From Clostridiales bacterium (lineage in GTDB: Bacteria; Bacillota; Clostridia; Lachnospirales; Lachnospiraceae), in the NCBI GenBank assembly GCA_029007785.1, contig JAQXIM010000143.1, forward strand, positions 1-32,600: DNA of 32,600 nt. Reading direction: 5' to 3'. The position numbers and the translations under genes were made by a program. Below are positions 8,721-17,662 of this stretch, one piece after another (position 1 is the stretch's first letter; each line of letters opens with the position of its first letter). Under the pieces are notes generated by a model that was given only the letters and a program-made list of their open reading frames with translations, was not told where the DNA came from and did no database searches.

Positions 8721-9944
8721 TTATTTTATCTCCGTTTTTCTGTACACATGATACATTGCGGGATAAAGAACGCAAATCAAAATCAGGTACAGGACCATAA
8801 TAATTGGGATTGCTCCCACAATTTTTCCTCCGATCTGATAAAGATTAAAGTAATTCACTGCCATTTTTATCTGGAGTAATTGATCCGGCAAAAGCCCCAG
8901 AAATTCGGATAATACAGATATCCCGCTTAAGAATGATGGAAGAAATAACAAAATAAATGGAATAGTAACTGCTATGACTGTGGAACGAAATCTGGCAGAC
9001 ACAAACATGGATAGGCTCAGCATAAATAAGCTGCCTATATATCCTCCAACAACTGTTAGAAGATATTCTTCAAAATAGGTAATATTATTGAAGCTTTTCC
9101 AGCCGCCCATACCTGTTTGAATCGCACAGCCGGCACCATCTGCTCCCAAAACCAACAACATAATTCCCGAATACGTCATCATAACAATCCAATACATTCC
9201 TGTGACAATGAGAAAACCTGCTCCGATTTTAGAAAGTACACCTTTATTTCTCCCCAGCTTTGAAGAAAAGAAAACAGCATCTGTTTTCAGCTGAAATTCA
9301 TTTGAAAAGATACCCGATACCAGGAAGCCCAAAATCAATACCGTAAGCATCATAATGGTAGAGGCATATTCCAGAAGTGCCTTCCATCCATCTGCATATT
9401 CATAGTACAGCGGTGTATCCAACTCCTTATATTTTGTTATCAGAAAATCTTTTTCCTCCGGTGTATAGCGGTCGGATACTTCCTCACTGTTCAGCCACTC
9501 TTCCAGATTGGAAATTCTGCGCTGATACATTGTTCCTGCTTCCTCTCCGGTAACCCTGTCTGCCCGATAGTAATCGTATTCACGAAAAGAGGAAAAGGCA
9601 TGATTTACCATATCTCTGATATCTTCAAAGCCCTGTTTTTTTGAATATGCCTTCTCGTTTTCTCTGACATCATTGGATCGATACTCCTCAGAGGCATTAA
9701 TCCTTGCATTTTCCTCAAGCATGGCTGATATTTTTTCTTCTGCTATATATCCCGCCCATTGATTCTTCTTCTCACGCAATTCATGTGCTGCTGTATAGCC
9801 ACTGGATGAATGGCCATACTCGTCCACATAGTTTACGTATCCTATCGCCAGATAAATGGTAATACCAAGAACCACTGCCAGAATCATAAGTGCTATTTTA
9901 TTTGCAGTTTTTGAGAAAACCTTCATTATTTCAAAACGCATCAT
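8721..9944 (-). CDS. ABC-2 type transporter permease (orphan)
   Basis: A 407-residue membrane protein: one helix near residues 17-36, a long extracytoplasmic region (about 40-190, rich in Glu, Lys and Tyr), then helices near 193-213, 241-266, 296-317, 321-341 and 376-397. This is the usual layout of ABC-2 permeases with a large external loop found in Clostridia. Such genes normally follow an ABC ATPase gene; none is adjacent. Instead the 3' cut end of a sigma factor overlaps its start by 14 bp. Deletion of an intervening ATPase gene is a simple explanation, so the permease may lack a partner unless one is supplied elsewhere. The start could be either of two consecutive ATGs. Confidence 0.8.
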   Translation of the reverse strand: MMRFEIMKVFSKTANKIALMILAVVLGITIYLAIGYVNYVDEYGHSSSGYTAAHELREKKNQWAGYIAEEKISAMLEENARINASEEYRSNDVRENEKAYSKKQGFEDIRDMVNHAFSSFREYDYYRADRVTGEEAGTMYQRRISNLEEWLNSEEVSDRYTPEEKDFLITKYKELDTPLYYEYADGWKALLEYASTIMMLTVLILGFLVSGIFSNEFQLKTDAVFFSSKLGRNKGVLSKIGAGFLIVTGMYWIVMMTYSGIMLLVLGADGAGCAIQTGMGGWKSFNNITYFEEYLLTVVGGYIGSLFMLSLSMFVSARFRSTVIAVTIPFILLFLPSFLSGISVLSEFLGLLPDQLLQIKMAVNYFNLYQIGGKIVGAIPIIMVLYLILICVLYPAMYHVYRKTEIK

Positions 9945-10206
9945 TTGTCTGTTTAAAGTGATTTCTGCAAAGATTTCCTGCTATGGTATACAAATAATTT
10001 TTTGTTTTTCCTCTGTAATGGTAATCAGAGAACTTTGCAAAGAAATGTACGAAAGTCTCCTGCGTCAAATCTTCCGCAGTTCCTGTATCAGGACAGTGAT
10101 GCATGCAATACTTCAAAATATCGTCGTAATACTTTCGTACAAACAGATCAAATGCAGCTTCATCACCCTGTCTCATTTTCCTGATCAGAATAAATTCAAC
10201 ATCCAC
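9931..10206 (-). pseudogene. Truncated sigma-70 family (ECF-like) sigma factor lacking region 4
   Basis: The frame starts at GTG 10206, preceded by AAAGGAGG with five-base spacing; a longer frame exists to 10266 but lacks such a site. The 91 residues cover sigma region 2: AAFDLFVRKYYDDILKYC, the core-binding DLTQETFV block and the promoter-melting YLYTIAGNLCRNHF. After NHFKQ the frame ends in TNDAF and a stop, inside the start of the permease gene. ECF factors are about 160-190 residues and need region 4 for -35 recognition; it is entirely missing. The natural reading is a deletion that joined the sigma gene to the permease. A region 2-only protein would not be expected to direct normal initiation. 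Confidence 0.7.
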
Positions 10207-10344
10207 AGAAACCTCCTTTCTCGTCATCATAGATCTAAGACTTATTCCTTTCACTTTGTATAACAACGCAAATCATAAAAAAGATAGTTTTTTGTTTTAT
10301 TTGGCAGTAAATGTGATTTTATCACGGAAAACAGCTTCGAAATA

Positions 10345-10365
10345 GGTTATACTATAAATATAACC
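10345..10365. promoter_or_regulatory. Inverted repeat upstream of the sigma remnant
   Basis: GGTTATA and TATAACC flank a seven-base spacer. It lies 139 bp upstream of the sigma remnant start and 45 bp from the bidirectional terminator. The arms resemble those of the palindrome at 22040-22057, in opposite arrangement. It may be an operator or part of a promoter. Confidence 0.4.
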
Positions 10366-10409
10366 ATAAACGGAGGCAGACCCTGCGGAATGGATCGGAT
10401 ATAGTAAAA

Positions 10410-10452
10410 GGACATCTGCCTGCAGAAAAACAGCGAGCAGATGTCCTTTTTT
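10410..10452. terminator. Strong rho-independent terminator, bidirectional
   Basis: A perfect ten-base-pair stem (GGACATCTGC / GCAGATGTCC) with a 17-base loop is flanked by AAAA on one side and TTTTTT on the other. On the minus strand it lies about 100 bp after the TRAP-type lipoprotein gene and likely ends that transcript. Confidence 0.8.
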
Positions 10453-10554
10453 ATGCGTGTTGCAGTTGTTTCCGTTTGATTTTGTCTGTGATCTCCACCG
10501 TTCCCCGAGTCAGCTTGACCATTCCATTCCGATAAACTGCTGAACCAGCTTTGC

Positions 10555-11637
10555 TTACCCTTCTTTATCTTCAATTTCATCGGTAATCGATTCATTCTCA
10601 GTACTCGTCACATCTTTCGTACCGTTCAGTCCATCCACATAATCAAGGAATTCATTCACCAAAGACTCTCCCAGATTCTTTTTGAGAAGATCCTCTACAA
10701 CCTGGCTCTTCTCTTTCATTTTTTCCTTGAATTCCTCATCCGGCTCCACAAATTCCACTGTATTTTTCTTACGAAGTTCCTCCCACCCATTCTTATTGGA
10801 TCTTTTTTGCTGAACTAACTGAATCAATTCTTTCTGTGCCTGGGCAGAAAGAGAATCATAATCCTCTTTATTCATAACAATGGAGCCCATTGCAGGCATA
10901 TGATTTGTTAAAATCAGATAGTCAAATTCCTCCATATATCCTGTATACTCCAGAGCCGGAAGGCCGGCTTCCGCCCCATCGATCTGGTTCTTCTGGAGCC
11001 GATATCCCAGTTCATCAAAGGACAGACTCTCCACATCCGCGCCCAAAGCTTCCCACCAAACCTGGTGGTAAACATTTTCCTGGGTACGAAGACGAAGTCC
11101 CTTCAGATCACTGAGATGCTCGACCTTTTTCTTGGAAGCAAAACAGCCCAGATACGAAACATCCCAGGTTAATAACTGCAGTCCCTTCGCCTGATAGTAA
11201 GGCTGAAAATACTCCATCAATTCAGGCAGAGCTTCCCTATAGTCCTCCAAATCATCCAGCAAATAGGGAATATCCAACATTGCCAATTCCGGAACAACCT
11301 CTGTCTCCACCGTAACGGCTCCCAAAAAGATCGACACAGTCCCTGTTTGACATCCCTGAATCATTTCACTGTCACTTCCCAGAACGCTGTCCGGATAATT
11401 ATAAAACTGCAGAACGGTACCATCCTGACACACATACTCCTCCGGAAAATTCGAATAAATACTGGATGCCACAGCCAGATGATGAACATTCTCCTCGTTT
11501 TTTATGGTATCATTCTCACCTGTCATTTCTTCTGTATTTGACACTTCTTCCAGTATCTCTGTCCCCGGCTTTTTCACGGCACAGCCGGTTAACAGTAAAA
11601 GCATAACACTCCAAAGAATCTGCTTGCAAACTTTCAT
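10555..11637 (-). CDS. TRAP/DctP-type solute-binding lipoprotein 1
   Basis: A 360-residue lipoprotein: signal peptide with lipobox LLTGC (Cys19), an acidic linker to about residue 50, then a DctP-family binding fold. The family hallmark helix region is clear: LKGLRLRTQENVYHQVWWEALGADVESLSFDELGYRLQKNQIDGAE, where Arg184 sits at the position of the Arg that pairs with substrate carboxylates in TRAP receptors. The start at ATG 11637 is chosen because GAGG lies seven bases upstream and the signal peptide begins there. The C-terminal 25 residues are acidic and low in complexity. No DctQ/DctM membrane gene is in the window. It is a clear paralogue of the lipoprotein at 23176-24204. It lies downstream of the AraC-type gene and the large esterase gene, with its own promoter. 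A sensing role is inferred. Confidence 0.85.
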   Translation of the reverse strand: MKVCKQILWSVMLLLLTGCAVKKPGTEILEEVSNTEEMTGENDTIKNEENVHHLAVASSIYSNFPEEYVCQDGTVLQFYNYPDSVLGSDSEMIQGCQTGTVSIFLGAVTVETEVVPELAMLDIPYLLDDLEDYREALPELMEYFQPYYQAKGLQLLTWDVSYLGCFASKKKVEHLSDLKGLRLRTQENVYHQVWWEALGADVESLSFDELGYRLQKNQIDGAEAGLPALEYTGYMEEFDYLILTNHMPAMGSIVMNKEDYDSLSAQAQKELIQLVQQKRSNKNGWEELRKKNTVEFVEPDEEFKEKMKEKSQVVEDLLKKNLGESLVNEFLDYVDGLNGTKDVTSTENESITDEIEDKEG

Positions 11638-11686
11638 CTTTCTTCCTCTTGCTAATAACACTCCATCCGTGATCACTCTTGTCCCC

Positions 11687-11715
11687 ATATTAAATATATT
11701 ACATATTATGAACAA
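11687..11715 (-). promoter_or_regulatory. Putative sigma-A promoter of lipoprotein 1
   Basis: On the minus strand TTGTTC (11715-11710) and TAATAT (11692-11687) are separated by 17 bp. The -35 overlaps a GAACAAA half-site that recurs upstream. Confidence 0.6.
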
Positions 11716-11769
11716 ACTTTACAATATGTTTATAAAATTTGTTCACTTTTCTCTATAAAGAGTGAACAA
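11710..11769. promoter_or_regulatory. Cluster of GAACAAA-type half-sites and inverted repeats
   Basis: Half-sites occur at 11710-11716 (GAACAAA), 11738-11744 (TTTGTTC, inverted) and 11764-11769 (GAACAA). The last two are also arms of a nine-base-pair inverted repeat, TTGTTCACT at 11739-11747 and AGTGAACAA at 11761-11769. They overlap and lie upstream of the promoter -35, a fitting place for an AraC-type activator or a repressor. Confidence 0.5.
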
Positions 11770-11856
11770 TAACGTGTCGAGAGTTACTCCTGCCCCATGT
11801 TCTCACCTCAATATAAAGCAACATTTCTGTCATACGATAAGTCATCTAAGAAGAAA

Positions 11857-11907
11857 GCCTCCGATTCGATTCTATGTCAAATATAAACAATAAAATCGAA
11901 CGGAGGC
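11857..11907 (-). terminator. Terminator after the large esterase gene
   Basis: The arms GCCTCCGATTCGATT and AATCGAACGGAGGC pair over 14 bp with one bulged A and a 22-base loop, followed on the minus strand by TTTCTTCTT. It lies 90 bp after the esterase stop and separates it from lipoprotein 1. Confidence 0.7.
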
Positions 11908-11996
11908 ATTTCCCTATTTAAGATGCGTCATGCATCTGATATCAGCAGCATAACGGAGCTTCTCATTGCTGCCGTCTTTGTTGATCCATGTCTGTA

Positions 11997-14900
11997 TTAC
12001 TGATTTCCGCCTAATCCGGGAAGAGATGTCAGCCACTCGATCATTTCGGTGTTGTCATACCAACCGGTGTGAGGCTGGTTCCAGTAAATACTGAAATCGC
12101 ATTCCTCTACATCCTCGCAGTCATTCAGAGCCAGAGCGAAAGTGGTCTCTGTGGAGGTGGATACCAGATGATCCCAGGTACCTACTCTCAGATGCCAGTA
12201 AGGAGCAGGATCGCTGCTTCCGAACATATCATCCGCGTAGCTGTTTACTGCAAGACCTTCTGCAGCTACTCCGGAGTAATCACGGATGTAGTACATAGGG
12301 TTATACATAGCAATCAGCTTCTGAGATTCATCACTGATTTCAAAACTGCCCTTGGCACTTGCAAAATAATCGGAACCGATTACCTTATTGGCATTTGCCA
12401 CTGCTTTTCCAAGGTTCATTTCAAAATGACTCCATCCGCTAAGATCGAACGGATCCGTGCCAAACAGAACATTGATAAGATCAAAAGCCGGTGTAGTTAC
12501 ATCGCCGTATACCAGTCCATTATCAAAGGAAGGGCATCCTTTCATCATTCTGGTAATCTGGGAATAATAAATCTCCAGGAACTTGCCGTACTTATTCAAA
12601 GGAAGTACTGCGTGTCCGCCGTTAACAGGACTCCATACAAATGCATCCGAAATTTTGTTATTCGTCTCTACGACCTGGAAATTTTCATTACGGCCCATGA
12701 TCTTGGCATTGAAGTATTCCCGTCCTTCTTTCGTCAGGTTTCCATTCTTTGCCACATAGCCGTTACTCTTCATGTAGTTTGTCAGAGCTTCTGCATTCTT
12801 TGAGCAGAAATATACTTTATAACTTCCGTCCAGAGTCTTAGGATTCAGAGTCAGAGCATTGCCCCACTCATCATGGAGTCCCAGTCCGTTTACATAGGAA
12901 GTGTATACTCTTGCCGATTCTTCAGACAGAATTCCCATATTGCCTGTACGATTGGGTGTTTCATATCCCTGGAAAACCCATTCATAGGAAGCACCCTGGT
13001 TGTCAATATCTGCTACCGGGCAGTAAGGAACTGCTGCATATACATTATCCGCTGCATCAGCTGCGCCGATCTCCTCCAGATAAGGTTCATAGTACTCGGA
13101 ATTACCGCTGGCACCCAAAACAGAAGTCATGGTTCCGCCGCCGCTGGTTCCTGTTACGACAATCTTATCAGGATCTCCGGGAATTACATCATCATTGTAT
13201 CTCATGAAACGGATCGCTGCTTTCATATCGGTAACACAGGCAGGTGCCAAACCGACATTCATCTTCACACCATCTACTTCTTTGATCGTATCCTGTCCTC
13301 TTGCTGCAGCAGACATTACTACCCATCCCTTGGACATCAGATAAGAAGCAGCCTGCATTGCGCCGGTTCCCACCGTTCCGCTGGAAGGTATATTAATGTT
13401 TGACTCATCTACATTCACCAATTCAGCCATTTCCGCATGTCTGTGAGCACCTGTCTTCAGAGGCATCATAATGGGAGAGTTTTCGTCAGCAGTTTCAGGA
13501 ACATAAATCTTCATTACTTCCCTGGCTACGCAATTAGGATCTGTTACATAAACCTGGGTGTAGACTTTATAGTTTACATCTTCACCGTATACCTTAATCG
13601 TTCCGGTTTCATAATCATCGGGATCCAGTTCAATGGAATAGCCCGTACCGCTGGTGATATCCAGTGTCTTGGCTTCTGCGTCGAATGCTGCATCAAATCC
13701 GTACAATACAGCGATATCCCGCAGATTGAAGTACAGATCTTCGCCTTCCACATGGGTACGAATCAGATTTGCAGTCACTCCGTCAATGGTGAGTGTCCAG
13801 CCAGCAGGTGCCTTGGCAGGAGGCTCAGAATCAATGGCTACGCCTTCTTTATACTCAGCACCAAGATGAGTATGTACCGTCATCTGATTCTTATCTACTG
13901 CTACATCAAAGGCGGAACCGGTACCTGCCAACAGGGCAGCCAGTTCGTCAATCTTCATGTATGCGCCGTCTTCCACGTATACATCAGCCTCAACTTCTTT
14001 TCCGTCAACGGTTACCTTGACTTCTTCCGGATTTTCGGGCTCAGTACCAGGTTTCCAAACTTCAATCTCACGATCTTCAGACAGAGCCCAATCCGTCATA
14101 GTATCTGTATAAACCTGATACTTATAACCTTCCTTACTCCAGGTTCCGTCTTTCTGCAACTGTCCCTGAGATTCATACTCAGTGATGTCTGTGCTGTCAT
14201 AGATAATCTGTCCATTTTCGATATGTCCAGGGCCATAATAGATGGTATCCATCAGGTACCAGTAAGCAAACTTTGTTACAGAATGGTCGGTGTCTGCCCA
14301 ATAATAATTATAATCGGTTGCAATATCAGAATGTCTTAAGTTGTCAGGCTCAATACCATTTTCGCTATAGAGTTTACGTGCATTGGTGATCACACTCTGG
14401 TTATTCGAATCCTGCTCTCCATCCATGCACCATACGGATAAACCGTATTCTGCAGCAAGTTCATAATCCTCTGGAGTATATCCAACTCTGACACCCCAGT
14501 CACCATTCAGGCAAAGGAAAGTACTGATACGTCCGGGATATGCTTTTACCAGATTGCTGCCAGCCATTGTACCTCTGGAATCTCCGGTAACAATTACATG
14601 GTTTTCTTTGGCTCCGTAGTTCTCAATAAAGTAGTCAATAGCAGCCATATCGTCCTTCAGATAATTATATCCTTCCAGACTCAGATCACACTCATTTTCT
14701 ACAGCACCACAAAGCTGGCTGTAATAATGATGAGAAATATACATGGTGATTACATCATAGCCCTTGTCATACCAGTTGATAACAGAACCATTAAAGAATG
14801 TTGCACCATAAGGATTCGTTGCAATTACTTTTCCGTTTTCATCAACGATATCCCATTCTGCTGCAGAATTGCCAGGCAGAGATACCACCAACGGATACTT

Positions 14901-17249
14901 CTTATTCGGATCATATCCTTCAGGGAAGGAAACATATGCCTTAACATAGTCGCCTTCGATTCCGCTGGAACTGGGAATCTGGATACCCAACTGTTCCAGA
15001 GTCATGAAGCCGCCTTTCGTATAATTGAAGGTTTGGCCTTCTTTCTCAAAGCTTACTTTTTCTACGTTAGTAAAGTACTCAATTTCTGTCGGAAGAATCT
15101 TGCTTCCTTCAACATACTTACCGGTAGCATCATCAGACTGACACAGAGCTTTTTCAGGATCCTCACCCTCATGCCAGAACTTCAGTTCCGTATCTCGATA
15201 CTGGAATGCACGAGAGGATTCAACAATAGTTCCATCTAACTGACGATACCATGCAAAACATGCATGTACGCCGTAGATATCATCCTTCGAACGGGAACCA
15301 GTTGCATTTTCACCTGCATAATAGTACGCATTGTCCTCGTTGGCCGTTGTATCACGATTGATGGTCAGGGTTACGGTCTGGCCTTCTACCTCAACATTCT
15401 CAATCGGCAGCTGGCCGAACTCAGGCTTCAGGTAACCACGATCGATCAGATGGAAATCATCTGCCGTAACACCGCTCAGATCTACATCATCTTCATACGT
15501 AATATCTACCTGAGTTACAGCTACAGCATAATAAGTCAATTCAGAATGAGGCTGAATGGACTTGATGTTGTCTACACTGGGTTTTTCCTTCAGAGGTTCT
15601 TTTTCACGATCTTCAGACATTACCCAGTCAATCAGCGTATCGGTATATACCTTGTAGTCGAAACCTGCCAGTTCATAGCTTCCGTCTTTATTCAGCTTTC
15701 CGTTGAACTGATACTTATCAATATCCGTGCTGTCATATACAATTTCTCCGTTCTCAATATGTCCCGGACCGTAATAGATGTTGTCCATCAGGTACCAGTA
15801 TACAAATTTCGTTGCGGAGTGGTCTGTATCGGCCCAGTAATAATTGTAATGAGTATCCAGACAGCTGATTCTCAGCATATCATCGATTTCTTCCTGGGTG
15901 CGTCCTGCTTTCGCATACTGTTCCCGAGCCAGTGTAATATTTTCCTGGTTATCGAAATCCAGCTCACCGTCAAAGAACCATACAGAAGTTCCGTATTTTC
16001 CTGCGGTATAGAAATCCTCTGCGGTATACTCGGCACCCCACTGGCCCCATCCGCCCCAGGTTCCGTTCAGGCACAGGAAGGTGCTGATACGTCCGGGATA
16101 TGCTTTGATGATGTTGCTGGCGGATTTTGTTCCGCGGGAATCACCGGTCAGTACTACGTGGTTTTCTTTGGCTCCGTAGTTTTCTACAAAGTAATCTACG
16201 ATGGCCATATCGTCTTTCACGTAGTTGTATCCTTCCAGACTCAGATCAGTAGGTTCTGCAACGGCACCTGCATACTGGCTGTAATAACGATGGGATACAT
16301 ATACTGCGATGGCATCCACACCCTTGTCATACCAGTTAATGGTAGATCCGTTAAAGAAGGTCGGTCCGTAAGGATTGTCTGCAATAATTTCTCCGTTTTC
16401 ATCCACGATATCCCACATTGCTGCATTGTTTCCAGGCAGGGACAGGATGATGGGATATTCTTTATTGGGATCGTAATTTCTCGGGAATGCAACGTAAGCC
16501 ATTACATTATCTCCCTCGATACCGCTGGAGCTGGGGATTTCGATTCCCAGATCTTCCAGAGTCATCAGACCGCCAACGCTGTAGTTAAAGGTTTTGCCGT
16601 CTTTCTCGAAGCTTGCCTTTTCTACATTGGTGAAGTACTCGATTTCGGTAGGTTTGAATTTACTCTTCTTCAGATACTTACCGGTTTCATCATCAGACTG
16701 GCAGATTGCTTTTTCAGGATTTTCTCCCTCATGCCACAGCTTCAGTTCCGTATCACGATACTGGAAAGCACGGGCTGCTTCTACAATCTTGCCGTCTCTC
16801 TGACGATACCAGGAAAAGCTGGCATGAACACCATAAATGTCATCCTTGCTGCGGCTTCCCGTTGCATTTTCACCGGCATAGATCAGTGCATTGTCTTCAT
16901 TGGCCGTTGTATCACGATTGATGGTCAGGGTTACGGTCTGGCCGTTTACTTCCACATCATCAATCGGAAGCTCACCGAATTCCGGTGACAGATATCCTCT
17001 GTCAATCAGGTGATAGTCTGAAGCTTTTACTGTGCTCAAATCAACACCTTTTTTGTAAGTTACATCAACCTTCGTTACAGCTACAGCATAATAGGTTAAT
17101 TCTGAGTAAGCCCGAATCGACTTAATCTGTTTTACTGTACGCTGCTGGTTCGGCTGAACTGCACATCCTGACATTGCCAGCACAAATATCATCATAGCCA
17201 GCATAGAGAGCAGCGATTTCAGCCATGTTTTCTTTTTAGAATTCTTCAT
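11997..17249 (-). CDS. Multidomain esterase lipoprotein: two EstA-like modules, CuAO-N-like domain and tannase-like module
   Basis: A 1750-residue lipoprotein: signal peptide with lipobox LAMSGC (Cys29). Residues about 43-560 and 563-1070 are a tandem repeat, roughly 70-75% identical by eye. Each copy has a beta-rich N-terminal part resembling the Ig-like domain of EstA-type esterases and an alpha/beta hydrolase with elbow TGDSRGT (Ser371, Ser891) and likely His in DTDHS (His477, His989). Residues about 1075-1205 contain two strand-rich blocks typical of copper-amine-oxidase-type N domains (KIDELAALL, FNLRDIAVLYGF). Residues about 1220-1750 resemble bacterial subtype-B tannases: elbow GTSGGG (Ser1369), YCPVADIDN and YEWVF, with likely acid Asp1693 (GTWDH) and base His1727 (QPHTGWYD). 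Tannases cleave gallate esters; related enzymes act on other phenolic esters. GAGGAG precedes the ATG. The product is probably anchored on the outer face of the membrane. Actual substrates are inferred. Confidence 0.85.
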   Translation of the reverse strand: MKNSKKKTWLKSLLSMLAMMIFVLAMSGCAVQPNQQRTVKQIKSIRAYSELTYYAVAVTKVDVTYKKGVDLSTVKASDYHLIDRGYLSPEFGELPIDDVEVNGQTVTLTINRDTTANEDNALIYAGENATGSRSKDDIYGVHASFSWYRQRDGKIVEAARAFQYRDTELKLWHEGENPEKAICQSDDETGKYLKKSKFKPTEIEYFTNVEKASFEKDGKTFNYSVGGLMTLEDLGIEIPSSSGIEGDNVMAYVAFPRNYDPNKEYPIILSLPGNNAAMWDIVDENGEIIADNPYGPTFFNGSTINWYDKGVDAIAVYVSHRYYSQYAGAVAEPTDLSLEGYNYVKDDMAIVDYFVENYGAKENHVVLTGDSRGTKSASNIIKAYPGRISTFLCLNGTWGGWGQWGAEYTAEDFYTAGKYGTSVWFFDGELDFDNQENITLAREQYAKAGRTQEEIDDMLRISCLDTHYNYYWADTDHSATKFVYWYLMDNIYYGPGHIENGEIVYDSTDIDKYQFNGKLNKDGSYELAGFDYKVYTDTLIDWVMSEDREKEPLKEKPSVDNIKSIQPHSELTYYAVAVTQVDITYEDDVDLSGVTADDFHLIDRGYLKPEFGQLPIENVEVEGQTVTLTINRDTTANEDNAYYYAGENATGSRSKDDIYGVHACFAWYRQLDGTIVESSRAFQYRDTELKFWHEGEDPEKALCQSDDATGKYVEGSKILPTEIEYFTNVEKVSFEKEGQTFNYTKGGFMTLEQLGIQIPSSSGIEGDYVKAYVSFPEGYDPNKKYPLVVSLPGNSAAEWDIVDENGKVIATNPYGATFFNGSVINWYDKGYDVITMYISHHYYSQLCGAVENECDLSLEGYNYLKDDMAAIDYFIENYGAKENHVIVTGDSRGTMAGSNLVKAYPGRISTFLCLNGDWGVRVGYTPEDYELAAEYGLSVWCMDGEQDSNNQSVITNARKLYSENGIEPDNLRHSDIATDYNYYWADTDHSVTKFAYWYLMDTIYYGPGHIENGQIIYDSTDITEYESQGQLQKDGTWSKEGYKYQVYTDTMTDWALSEDREIEVWKPGTEPENPEEVKVTVDGKEVEADVYVEDGAYMKIDELAALLAGTGSAFDVAVDKNQMTVHTHLGAEYKEGVAIDSEPPAKAPAGWTLTIDGVTANLIRTHVEGEDLYFNLRDIAVLYGFDAAFDAEAKTLDITSGTGYSIELDPDDYETGTIKVYGEDVNYKVYTQVYVTDPNCVAREVMKIYVPETADENSPIMMPLKTGAHRHAEMAELVNVDESNINIPSSGTVGTGAMQAASYLMSKGWVVMSAAARGQDTIKEVDGVKMNVGLAPACVTDMKAAIRFMRYNDDVIPGDPDKIVVTGTSGGGTMTSVLGASGNSEYYEPYLEEIGAADAADNVYAAVPYCPVADIDNQGASYEWVFQGYETPNRTGNMGILSEESARVYTSYVNGLGLHDEWGNALTLNPKTLDGSYKVYFCSKNAEALTNYMKSNGYVAKNGNLTKEGREYFNAKIMGRNENFQVVETNNKISDAFVWSPVNGGHAVLPLNKYGKFLEIYYSQITRMMKGCPSFDNGLVYGDVTTPAFDLINVLFGTDPFDLSGWSHFEMNLGKAVANANKVIGSDYFASAKGSFEISDESQKLIAMYNPMYYIRDYSGVAAEGLAVNSYADDMFGSSDPAPYWHLRVGTWDHLVSTSTETTFALALNDCEDVEECDFSIYWNQPHTGWYDNTEMIEWLTSLPGLGGNQ

Positions 17250-17602
17250 ATAAATTGCTCCTCACTGAATCATGCGATGGATTTCTGTATTCTTTATCCT
17301 GTTGAAATCCACATACATTTGAAACTGCCCAGATCGGGCTGCAGATAAGAAAACTCATCTTCTTTATTTCCCCAGTTTCGATTTTATGAAAAATGAATTA
17401 ATCTCCTCTGCGATCATTATCCCCGTCTCTGTTTTTCCTGCTTCCTTTCCTTCTCCTTTTTTCGTTCCGGCCAGAGACATATCTCCGGAAATCGGGCGGT
17501 TATTTATCCTGAATTACAGGAAAAGCGCAGTCTTCTCCTGTTTTCATGTCAGAATAACCCGATACTTTTATCATATCTTTCTCCGTTATAAAAACAAGAA
17601 AC
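17250..17602. other. Leader region of the large esterase gene
   Basis: No gene is seen on either strand. A GCCC-AGATC-GGGC inverted repeat lies at 17328-17340. I could not assign a convincing -35/-10 pair for the esterase gene here. Confidence 0.4.
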
Positions 17603-17646
17603 GGATATTCAGCAGTGAACTTTTTACTAAAATACGCTGAATATCC
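17603..17646 (-). terminator. Terminator after AraC-type regulator 1
   Basis: A perfect eleven-base-pair stem (GGATATTCAGC / GCTGAATATCC) with a 22-base loop is followed on the minus strand by GTTTCTTGTTTTTAT. It lies 17 bp after the regulator stop codon, so the esterase gene needs its own promoter or read-through. Confidence 0.7.
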
Positions 17647-17662
17647 ATTCATTTCTTAAAAA

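Noticed and set aside
15264-16988. A 574-codon open frame on the plus strand antisense to the esterase gene
   Set aside because: It mirrors the conserved esterase modules, repeats with the same 1560-nt period, lacks a ribosome-binding site and encodes no recognisable domain. It is a by-product of codon bias on the other strand.
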